Shown: piece by piece, positions 51,861 through 58,603 of the stretch
Layout of the letters: the number at the start of each line of letters is the position of its first letter
Numbering within the stretch: the stretch's first letter is position 1
DNA from: UBA7672 sp040398425
Lineage (GTDB): Bacteria > Pseudomonadota > Alphaproteobacteria > Caulobacterales > Hyphomonadaceae
NCBI GenBank assembly: GCA_040398425.1
Contig: JBBATZ010000005.1
Coordinates: 1 to 64,000, forward strand
Direction of reading: 5' to 3'
DNA: 64,000 nucleotides
Notes under the pieces: generated by a model
The model's input: only the letters and a program-made list of their open reading frames with translations
The model's database searches: none
Told to the model about the DNA's origin: nothing
Program-made: the position numbers and the translations under genes

Positions 51861-52724
51861 ATGACATCTCGGGCACTCGTTCTGGGCGGCGGCGGTGCGC
51901 TGGGCGTGGCGTGGGAGACGGGGCTGCTGGCGGGGCTGGAGCGTGAAGGCGTGAGCTTCGGCAACGCCGACCTGATCCTTGGCACGTCGGCGGGATCAAT
52001 CGTCGGCAGCACGATCGCACGGGGCGTGTCGCCCCACATGATGGTGGAGATGCAGATCGCTGCAGCGAAGCAGGCGGCGGGCGGCGCGGCGGCGTCGGGA
52101 CCTGCGCCGGACCTGTCGAAGGTGATGGCTTTCTTCATGCGCATGCCGGAGACGGGCGAGCCGCCGATCGAGTTGCGGCGGGAGATCGGCGAGGTGTCGC
52201 GTACATCGCCGACGATTCCGGAGGCGCAGATGTTGGCCCAGTTTGCGACCATGGGCATCGGGGGCGACTGGCCGAAAAGGTTCGCGTGCACGGCGGTCGA
52301 TGCGACGAGTGGCGAGTTCAAGGTCTGGCGCGAGGAGGACGGCGTCGACCTTGCGCGCGCAATTGCATCGAGTTGTTCGGTGCCGGGCATTTATCCCGCG
52401 ATCGCCATCAACGAGCGGATGTGGATGGATGGCGGCATGCGTTCGGGGACCAATGTGGATGTCGCGGTCGGGCACAAGCGCGTGCTGGCGGTTGTCGTGA
52501 TTCCGATGGCGATGGCAGATGCGCGCATGAAGGCGCGGGTCAACGCCGAGGGCGACGCTGTGACAAAGGCGGGCGGGCGCTATGACCTGATCTCGCCGGA
52601 TGCGGAGACGCAGGAAGCGTTCGGGCCGAACCTCATGGATGGAACGCGGCGCGTGCAATTGATCGAGCAGGGCCTGCGGCAGGGGAAGGCCGAAGCAGCG
52701 CGGGTAAAGGCGTTCTGGAGCTAG
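51861..52724 (+). CDS. Patatin-like phospholipase
   Basis: 287 aa from MTSRALVLGGGGALGVAWET; GAGG 6 bases upstream. Oxyanion loop GGGGALG, nucleophile GTSAGS (Ser43) and the dyad Asp in MWMDGGMRSGTN (about residue 194). No signal peptide, so probably cytoplasmic or delivered by another route. The family hydrolyses acyl chains from phospholipids. First gene of the accessory segment between glyQ and glyS. Confidence 0.93.
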   Translation: MTSRALVLGGGGALGVAWETGLLAGLEREGVSFGNADLILGTSAGSIVGSTIARGVSPHMMVEMQIAAAKQAAGGAAASGPAPDLSKVMAFFMRMPETGEPPIELRREIGEVSRTSPTIPEAQMLAQFATMGIGGDWPKRFACTAVDATSGEFKVWREEDGVDLARAIASSCSVPGIYPAIAINERMWMDGGMRSGTNVDVAVGHKRVLAVVVIPMAMADARMKARVNAEGDAVTKAGGRYDLISPDAETQEAFGPNLMDGTRRVQLIEQGLRQGKAEAARVKAFWS

Positions 52725-52875
52725 GCGCCAGAACTTGCGGTGGGCCGCCGAGGGAACCCCAAGGGAAATGCGGGAGGGGGCTTCGAATCGGCAGCGGTTC
52801 CTGCCTATTGTGCTGGCCCGCGCGCAGGACTGGATGTGGAATGCCGCGATGTTGGCGAGCGAAGGATAGCTGGAC

Positions 52876-53247
52876 TTGAAGGTCGCCTATCAAATTCTGC
52901 TGCACCTGCTGGGCGTTGGCTGCATTGCCGCGTGCATCGCGATTGTCGCGACGATGGGGTCTCTGGACATCCATTGGTCCGGGTGGGTCGCGGTGGCGTT
53001 CTTTTTGGTGCTGGCGTTGGGAATCCTGCTGGGCTGGTTCCCGTGGCGGGGCAAGCCGTTGCTGGTGCTCGTCAAGGGTTTCTATGTGATGTCAGCGCTC
53101 GCGCTGGTCGGGTTCGGGTTCACGATGAGCGACCCGTGGCGGCCGCAATTGTGGATGGTGCTCGCGCCTGTCATCGCAGCCGTCGTGGCGCGCATCGTCA
53201 TCGTGTTGATGCGGTCGCGCGGCGACGCGCAGGCTTCCGGCGGTTAG
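52876..53247 (+). CDS. Four-helix membrane protein of unknown function
   Basis: 123 aa, TTG start following AAGGA. Four membrane helices (about residues 5-27, 36-54, 62-83, 91-112) with a short basic tail. Not recognised. Its stop overlaps the stop of the opposite-strand 49-aa gene. Confidence 0.65.
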   Translation: MKVAYQILLHLLGVGCIAACIAIVATMGSLDIHWSGWVAVAFFLVLALGILLGWFPWRGKPLLVLVKGFYVMSALALVGFGFTMSDPWRPQLWMVLAPVIAAVVARIVIVLMRSRGDAQASGG

Positions 53248-53393
53248 GCCGTTATCGGGGGCGGCGGATGCGGTGAGGGTGGTGGCTCGACCACGGGGTC
53301 GGACGTAACCTCAGGCGGTGTAGCAGGAGGTTCGGGTCTGGCCGGCGCAGGTTCACCGGGAAGCGGCTGGTCGAGTGGTGTTGGGGTGCTCAT
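53244..53393 (-). CDS. Small proline-rich protein
   Basis: 49 aa on the minus strand beginning MSTPTPLDQPLPGEPAPARP and ending PPPSPHPPPPITA. It is almost entirely Pro with Ala, Thr, Glu and Val, and no signal or helix. A GGGT lies upstream but no good ribosome site. The absence of stops in GC-rich DNA is weak evidence, so it may not be real. Confidence 0.35.
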   Translation of the reverse strand: MSTPTPLDQPLPGEPAPARPEPPATPPEVTSDPVVEPPPSPHPPPPITA

Positions 53394-53444
53394 GCTGACC
53401 CAACGCCGGACGCGGACAATCGTTTCCTCTTGGCCTGACGCGGA

Positions 53445-54233
53445 TCAGCCGCCCACGCGCCCGACGCCGAGCAGGGACATGCCGCCATCGCAGGGGATGA
53501 TGCCGCCGGTGATGTAAGCGGCGGCGTCCGAGCAGAGGAAGAGGGCTAGGTCGGCGACTTCGTCCTTGGTGCCGAGGCGCTGCATGGGGTTGCCTCTGGC
53601 GCTTTTCTCCATCGCCTCGGGTGTGGGGGCGAGACGGTTCATGCCTTCGGTATCGGCGATTGGGCCGGGGATGATGGAGTTGATGCGGACGCCGAGCGAG
53701 CCCCATTCAATGGCGAGCGTTTTCACGAGCATGTCCGCGCCGGCCTTTGCGGCGTTGACGTGGGACTGCAGCGGATAGGGGTGAAGCGCCTGAGGGGCCG
53801 AGATGGTAATGCAGGACGCGCCAGGCTTGCGCAGGTGCGGGAAGCCCTGACGCATCACGTTGAAACAGCCCACGAGGTCGATATCGATCACGGCGCGGAA
53901 GCCGTTGTAGGAAAGTCCGTTGAAGGGCGCGACGAAGTTGCCGGCGGCGCCCGAGACGAGAATGTCGATCTCGCCGTGAGCTTCGACGGACTTTGCGAAA
54001 GCCGCGCCGACGCCGTCATGGTCACGGACATCCTGCGCGATGCCGATGCATTTCGCGCCGGTGGCGCGGATGCCGGCCGCGGCTGCCTCGATCTTGTCGG
54101 TGGAGCGCGACAGGATGGTCACGGCTGCGCCGGCCTGGGCGAGGCGGGTTGCGATCTGGAGGTTGATGCCGCTGGAGGCGCCGGCGACGAAGGCCGTCTT
54201 GCCCGTGAGTAGTCCGTCCCGAAAAGTTGCCAT
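53445..54233 (-). CDS. SDR oxidoreductase, 2,4-dienoyl-CoA reductase-like
   Basis: 262 aa from MATFRDGLLTGKTAFVAGAS with GGGAG upstream. Rossmann motif GASSGINLQIA and the subgroup block SGAAGNFVAPFNGLSYNGFR. The usual YxxxK is replaced by HVNAAKAGADMLVKTLAIEW, as in peroxisomal/mitochondrial 2,4-dienoyl-CoA reductases, where Lys is kept and Tyr is lost. It would reduce dienoyl-CoA from unsaturated fatty acids with NADPH, fitting the ETF-linked acyl-CoA dehydrogenase in this window. Confidence 0.88.
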   Translation of the reverse strand: MATFRDGLLTGKTAFVAGASSGINLQIATRLAQAGAAVTILSRSTDKIEAAAAGIRATGAKCIGIAQDVRDHDGVGAAFAKSVEAHGEIDILVSGAAGNFVAPFNGLSYNGFRAVIDIDLVGCFNVMRQGFPHLRKPGASCITISAPQALHPYPLQSHVNAAKAGADMLVKTLAIEWGSLGVRINSIIPGPIADTEGMNRLAPTPEAMEKSARGNPMQRLGTKDEVADLALFLCSDAAAYITGGIIPCDGGMSLLGVGRVGG

Positions 54234-54348
54234 GCGCCGTGCTCCCGTGTGTTTTGGGCAAGGGACGCCATTGCGGCGTTCACGGCAAGATGTCTTTGGG
54301 GAAGCTATCCGGGCGGAGACAGGGCGTGTAGGGAGAAAAAAAATGAGT

Positions 54349-54384
54349 GCTCCGGCCACGATTCGGAGCCCCGTGTTTTCGGGG
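54349..54384 (+). promoter_or_regulatory. Adjacent hairpins over the ribosome site of the GST-like lipoprotein gene
   Basis: GCTCCG (54349-54354) pairs with CGGAGC (54364-54369), and CCCCG (54369-54373) with CGGGG (54380-54384), which holds part of the GGGGAG ribosome site of the gene at 54389. The two stems share one base. The first lies inside a short frame opening at 54343 with its own GGGAG. Control of translation is a hypothesis. Confidence 0.35.
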
Positions 54385-54388
54385 AGTG

Positions 54389-55171
54389 ATGCGTTTGAAG
54401 GTGATGCTTGCCGCCAGTCTGATGCTGGCCGCCGTTCTTGGCGGATGCGTCTCCGTGCATGAGACCGAGACGACAGTTGTGGCGCAGGCGGCGGCCAAGC
54501 CGATGCCGCCAATCACCATCTATCACCTCGAGGGACGACGCTCTGAGCGTGTCGTCTGGCTGATGGAAGAATTGGGCTTTCCGTACGAGCTGAAGTTCGT
54601 GAACAACAGCCTCGGCGCTTCACTTGCGGAAATCCGCAAGGTGAATCCCAAAATGCCGACGGCGCCCACGGTTCTTTATGACGGTCAGGTCCTCATGGAA
54701 TCCGGCGCGATTATCGATGTCATTCTGCGCCGCCACGCCCCCGGTAAGCTGATGCCCGCGCTCGATAGCAAGGACTACCCCTGGCACCAGATCTGGTACC
54801 AGTACGCAGAGGGCTCACTCCTGCCAGGCGTCGGGACGGACTACAATGTCTGGCAGATCAAACCGCCAGAGAAGCGCTCCCCGCTGGTCGATTCCGAGAA
54901 CACCATTAAGTTCGCCGAGGACTGGCTTAGCCGGAGTCCCTATTTCGGCGGACCGGACTTCACCTCCGCCGATATCATGATGGAATTCGCGCTGCGCTAT
55001 ACGTTCCTGCTCAATATCGTCGACAATGAGCGTTTTCCGAACATCCTGAACTGGCTCGATCGCATGCATGCGCGTCCCGCCTATCAGCGCATGGTCGCCA
55101 AAGCGCGCCCCAATGGAATGCTCAGCCCGCCCATGCCGCTGCCGGACGAGGCACGCCCCCCGCCTCGCTAG
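54389..55171 (+). CDS. GST-fold lipoprotein, copy A
   Basis: 260 aa. MRLKVMLAASLMLAAVLGGC is a lipoprotein signal peptide (lipobox LGGC), followed by a Thr/Ala linker. The mature protein opens with a thioredoxin-like GST N-domain: PITIYHLEGRRSERVVWLME, ELGFPYELKF, NPKMPTAPTVLYDGQVLMES (cis-Pro region) and GAIIDVIL. The helical C-domain has PYFGGPDFTSADIMMEFALR. GSTs are normally cytosolic, and glutathione is scarce in the periplasm, so an anchored form is unexpected. A paralogue follows. Confidence 0.88.
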   Translation: MRLKVMLAASLMLAAVLGGCVSVHETETTVVAQAAAKPMPPITIYHLEGRRSERVVWLMEELGFPYELKFVNNSLGASLAEIRKVNPKMPTAPTVLYDGQVLMESGAIIDVILRRHAPGKLMPALDSKDYPWHQIWYQYAEGSLLPGVGTDYNVWQIKPPEKRSPLVDSENTIKFAEDWLSRSPYFGGPDFTSADIMMEFALRYTFLLNIVDNERFPNILNWLDRMHARPAYQRMVAKARPNGMLSPPMPLPDEARPPPR

Positions 55172-55206
55172 ATCAGACGTAAAAAAGAACAACGGGAGAG
55201 ATCGCC

Positions 55207-55983
55207 ATGAAACTTCACTTTGGAATTGCACTCGCTGCGCTCGCGTTTGCTGGCTGTACGTCGATGTCGGAGACGGGGGCCAGCATTGCGCCCGCACAGA
55301 CCGCGATGGCGATGCCGACGATCACCATCTACCATCTCGAAAACCGCCGGTCCGAGCGGATCGTCTGGCTGATGGAAGAGCTGGGAATGCCCTATACGCT
55401 TGTATTCAAGCGTGGCGACCTTGCTGGATCGATGGCCGAGATCCGCAAGGTGAACCCGGGCATGCCGGTCGCACCGACCGTGACCATTGGCGATCAGGTT
55501 GTGACGGAATCCGGCGCGATCATCGAGACGATCCTTAACCGCTACGCGCCGGGTAAGCTGACGCCTGCGATGGCCAGCGTGGATTATGCCAACCACATGA
55601 TGTGGATGCACCACGCGGAAGGCTCGCTCGCCGGCCGCGTCATCGCCGACTACCGGGTGTGGATGATCAAGCCGCCGACGGAGCGTTCGCGCCTGGTCGA
55701 CTCGGAAGCGGAATACCAGTTCGCCGAAGATTATCTGGCCAAGCATCCCTGGTTCGGCGGCGCAGAGTTTTCGGCGGCTGACATCATGATGGTGTTCCCG
55801 CTGAACTTCGGCATGGCGCTCAATGTCGTCGACAAGACGCAATTCCCCAACATCAACGCCTGGAAGAAGAAGATCGAGGCGCGTCCGGCCTACCAGCGCA
55901 TGCTGGCCAAGGCGCGGCCGGATGGCATGGTTGGCGCGCTTCCCGCCCTGCCAGCGCATGCTCCGAGCGGAGCGCGCCCGTAA
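55207..55983 (+). CDS. GST-fold lipoprotein, copy B
   Basis: 258 aa; GGGAGAG upstream. MKLHFGIALAALAFAGC is a lipoprotein signal, then an Ala/Thr linker and PTITIYHLENRRSERIVWLM, EELGMPYTLVFKRGD, NPGMPVAPTVTIGDQVVTES and HPWFGGAEFSAADIMMVFPL. Same layout as copy A, including the arrangement NRRSERxVWLMEELGxPY and ARPAYQRMxAKARPxGM near the end. Both copies are clearly one duplication. Catalytic residue and substrate unknown. Confidence 0.88.
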   Translation: MKLHFGIALAALAFAGCTSMSETGASIAPAQTAMAMPTITIYHLENRRSERIVWLMEELGMPYTLVFKRGDLAGSMAEIRKVNPGMPVAPTVTIGDQVVTESGAIIETILNRYAPGKLTPAMASVDYANHMMWMHHAEGSLAGRVIADYRVWMIKPPTERSRLVDSEAEYQFAEDYLAKHPWFGGAEFSAADIMMVFPLNFGMALNVVDKTQFPNINAWKKKIEARPAYQRMLAKARPDGMVGALPALPAHAPSGARP

Positions 55984-56054
55984 TTGGGTGAGGTAACCCC
56001 AGTTCTGTGAAGCTGGTTCTGGCGCTGGAAATCATGGCGCGCTAAAAGCGGGCC

Positions 56055-56855
56055 ATGAGAATCCTTGTCGTCACAGCTTTCCTTGCAGCTTCTTCATGCG
56101 CGCCGGGTGGTCCGCCTGTTGCGGATGTTCCCGCAGCCCCGGTAACGCCCGCCTACACCTACGAGGTGACGGCGAGCTATCCGCACGATGTGCGGGCCTT
56201 CACCGAGGGCCTGCTGATCGAGGACGGTCAGCTCTATGAGAGCACCGGCATGGAGGGCACGTCGTGGGTGCGGAAAGTAGACCTGAAGACCGGCGCCGTT
56301 CAGCAGCAGTACGACATCGACAAGCAGTATTTCGGCGAGGGCATGGTGATCTGGGATGACCGGATCATAACGCTGACCTGGAAGGGCCAGAAGGGCTTCA
56401 TCCTCGACCGGGCCACGCTGGCGCCGAAGGGGGAGTGGACCTATGGCGGCGAGGGCTGGAGCCTGACGCGCGACGACAAGCAGATCTTCATGAGCGATGG
56501 CTCGAGCCAGATCCGCAAGCTGGATCCGGTGACGCTGCAGGAGACCGGCCGCATCGATGTGAAGTTGAATGGCCGGCCGATCGACCAGATCAACGAGCTG
56601 GAATTCATCAAGGGCGAGATCTGGGCGAATATCTTTCAGACTGATCGCATCGTGCGGATTGATCCGGCGACGGGCGCCGTGACGGGCATCGTCTATCTTG
56701 GTGGTATCCTCGCGGCTGAAGACCGGCGCAAGGCGGACGTTCTGAACGGGATCGCGTACGACAAGGCGGCGGACAAGATCTATGTCACGGGCAAATACTG
56801 GCCGAAGCTGTTCGAGATCAGGATCAAGGACCCGGCCGCGCCCAAGACTCAATGA
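56055..56855 (+). CDS. Glutaminyl-peptide cyclotransferase (plant-type), lipoprotein
   Basis: 266 aa. MRILVVTAFLAASSCAPGGP has lipobox ASSC. The five-bladed propeller family marks follow: ASYPHDVRAFTEGLLIEDGQ, LYESTGMEGTSWVRKVDLKT, ERITLTWKGQ-like segment and ELEFIKGEIWANIFQTDRIV. It converts N-terminal Gln to pyroglutamate. Envelope-anchored form. Its stop overlaps the start of the next gene (ATGA). Confidence 0.93.
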   Translation: MRILVVTAFLAASSCAPGGPPVADVPAAPVTPAYTYEVTASYPHDVRAFTEGLLIEDGQLYESTGMEGTSWVRKVDLKTGAVQQQYDIDKQYFGEGMVIWDDRIITLTWKGQKGFILDRATLAPKGEWTYGGEGWSLTRDDKQIFMSDGSSQIRKLDPVTLQETGRIDVKLNGRPIDQINELEFIKGEIWANIFQTDRIVRIDPATGAVTGIVYLGGILAAEDRRKADVLNGIAYDKAADKIYVTGKYWPKLFEIRIKDPAAPKTQ

Positions 56856-57322
56856 GGAAGCTGGTCGCCGCGTTGATGCTGGCGCTGGCGGCGTGTTCGG
56901 CGGCGGATGATCCGGACGCGCAGTTTCAGCGCGATCTTGCCGGTGCGAAGGACAAGGCGCAGGCGAGCCTGAACCTGTTCTGGGAACATTTCGCGGAACC
57001 TGCGCCGGAAGAATACGATTTCTCGTTGAAGGCTGCGCTGCCGCGCCGCGACGGCGTGCAGGGTGTGGAACAGGCCTGGCTTGAGAATGTGGCGCGGACC
57101 CCGGACAAGATCGTCGGCGAACTGGCCGTGCAGCCGCGCTATCTGGGCGAGCTGAAAAAGGGCGCGATTGTCGAGTTTCAGAACGGGCAGGTGGTCGACT
57201 GGGCGTTCATGCGGGGCGACAGGCTGCTCGGACATTTCACGACGCGCGTGATGCTGCCGCGCATGGACACGACGCAGGCGGACTGGCTGCGGCCCTTGCT
57301 GTCGGACACGCCGGAGGGCTAG
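56852..57322 (+). CDS. DUF2314 lipoprotein
   Basis: 156 aa. MRKLVAALMLALAACSAADD has lipobox LAAC. DUF2314 signature: NLFWEHFAEPAPEEYDFSLK, LAVQPRYLGELKKGAIVEFQ, DWAFMRGDRLLGHFTTRVML. Function unknown. Coupled to the cyclotransferase by ATGA overlap; its stop shares CTAG with the opposite-strand isomerase gene. Confidence 0.85.
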   Translation: MRKLVAALMLALAACSAADDPDAQFQRDLAGAKDKAQASLNLFWEHFAEPAPEEYDFSLKAALPRRDGVQGVEQAWLENVARTPDKIVGELAVQPRYLGELKKGAIVEFQNGQVVDWAFMRGDRLLGHFTTRVMLPRMDTTQADWLRPLLSDTPEG

Positions 57323-57963
57323 CGCTCCTTCAGTCCGCGCTGCTTCATGCGCCAGACCAGATGGTCGATGCGGTCCTGCCCGAAGAAGGGTTCGCCCTCA
57401 AAAGCGAAGAGCGGCACGCCCCAGTGACCGGCGGCCGTTTCGGCATTTTCGTTGTCTTCGATGATGGCGTCGAGGCGGGCGGCTTCGGCGGCGGCGTCGC
57501 GTTCGAGATGGGGCAGGCCGACGGCGTCAGCGCAGGCGGCGAGCTTGCCGCCGTCGTGCCAGGCTTCGACCTCGCCGGACCACATCATGTGGCTGGCGGC
57601 GCGGACGAATTCAAAGCCCTTGCCGCGTTCGGCCGCCAGCGCCCCCAGGCGACTGACGCGCATGATGTAGGGCTGGTCGGCGGCGACCTCGCGGGTCTGG
57701 CGGTCCTGCACGATCGGGTCAGGGCGGGGCCAGCGATAAGGGATGCCGTTCATCTCGGCAATGCGCCGCGTGTCTTTCGCCAGATAGGGCAGCCAGAGCG
57801 GGTTGGCCTTCTGGAAGAAGCCGGGAATGCGGACGGCGATCGGGCGGACGATGCGCATGGTCGCGGTCGCGTCGTATCTTGCCTGCAGTTCCTCGATCAT
57901 CGGCATGGCGAGGTAGGAATACGGGCTGCGTAACGAGAAGTAGAAATCGAAGGTTAGGGTCAT
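57319..57963 (-). CDS. 2-hydroxychromene-2-carboxylate isomerase/DsbA-fold protein
   Basis: 214 aa starting MTLTFDFYFSLRSPYSYLAM, the Kappa-GST/HCCA-isomerase hallmark (Ser in place of thioredoxin Cys). It also has MRIVRPIAVRIPGFFQKANP and GHWGVPLFAFEGEPFFGQDR with the final IDHLVWRM. Cytoplasmic. In naphthalene degraders it isomerises ring-opened intermediates, but no such pathway is nearby; a glutathione-linked function is as likely. Confidence 0.9.
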   Translation of the reverse strand: MTLTFDFYFSLRSPYSYLAMPMIEELQARYDATATMRIVRPIAVRIPGFFQKANPLWLPYLAKDTRRIAEMNGIPYRWPRPDPIVQDRQTREVAADQPYIMRVSRLGALAAERGKGFEFVRAASHMMWSGEVEAWHDGGKLAACADAVGLPHLERDAAAEAARLDAIIEDNENAETAAGHWGVPLFAFEGEPFFGQDRIDHLVWRMKQRGLKER

Positions 57964-57991
57964 GGATCGCGCTCCCGTTTCGGCCCGGGTT

Positions 57992-58453
57992 CTATTGGGC
58001 GACCTGAGCCACGATGGCGCGTGATTTTTCCATTGCCTCTTCGCGGTTTGCCGCGACCCGTGAGCCCTCTATGGGGCGTCTCTCGCAGATCGAGGCCCGG
58101 AGCATCGCTTCGGTAGAGCCTTCCGAGATGGTTTCGAGGGGGTGTCCAACAGACTTGCCGAGCATGGTTCCATCCAGCGCCAGGTATTCGCCTGCGTTCT
58201 GCGTGAACGTGCCGGACTGGCAGTCGAGCCTGAAAGGGTGCGCCATCCACTGGACGGGGCCCATCGGGGTGGATTTTGGGGACCGAGCTAGGATGAAGCG
58301 CCGGGCGGTCGCAACCTGACCGTCGACGGCGATGTCGCCCCAGCCGATCACCCCTTCGCCGGTCTCAAGATATCCCCAGTTGCCGGGCTTATGGGCGCTG
58401 GCGGGGGCCGCTAGCAAAATCGCCGCGACGGTCAGGAAAATAGCCCGGCGCAT
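57992..58453 (-). CDS. Secreted hypothetical protein
   Basis: 153 aa from MRRAIFLTVAAILLAAPASA, a Sec signal cut near ASAH, with GGGG 6 bases upstream. The mature part contains GYLETGEGVIGWGDIAVDGQ and VQWMAHPFRLDCQSGTFTQN. Two Cys (LDCQSG and ASICERRP) may form a disulfide. Not recognised. Confidence 0.7.
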   Translation of the reverse strand: MRRAIFLTVAAILLAAPASAHKPGNWGYLETGEGVIGWGDIAVDGQVATARRFILARSPKSTPMGPVQWMAHPFRLDCQSGTFTQNAGEYLALDGTMLGKSVGHPLETISEGSTEAMLRASICERRPIEGSRVAANREEAMEKSRAIVAQVAQ

Positions 58454-58603
58454 GCGATACCCCATGTGATTCCAGCGCGCGCACATAACGACGGGAATCT
58501 CCCCACCGCAACTGTCGTAGGGATTGCGCTGGGCTGCCGTCTTCACCCTTGAAATTCCCACCATTCCGCTGCACTCCCCACGCTACGGAACGTGAAGGTC
58601 AGC

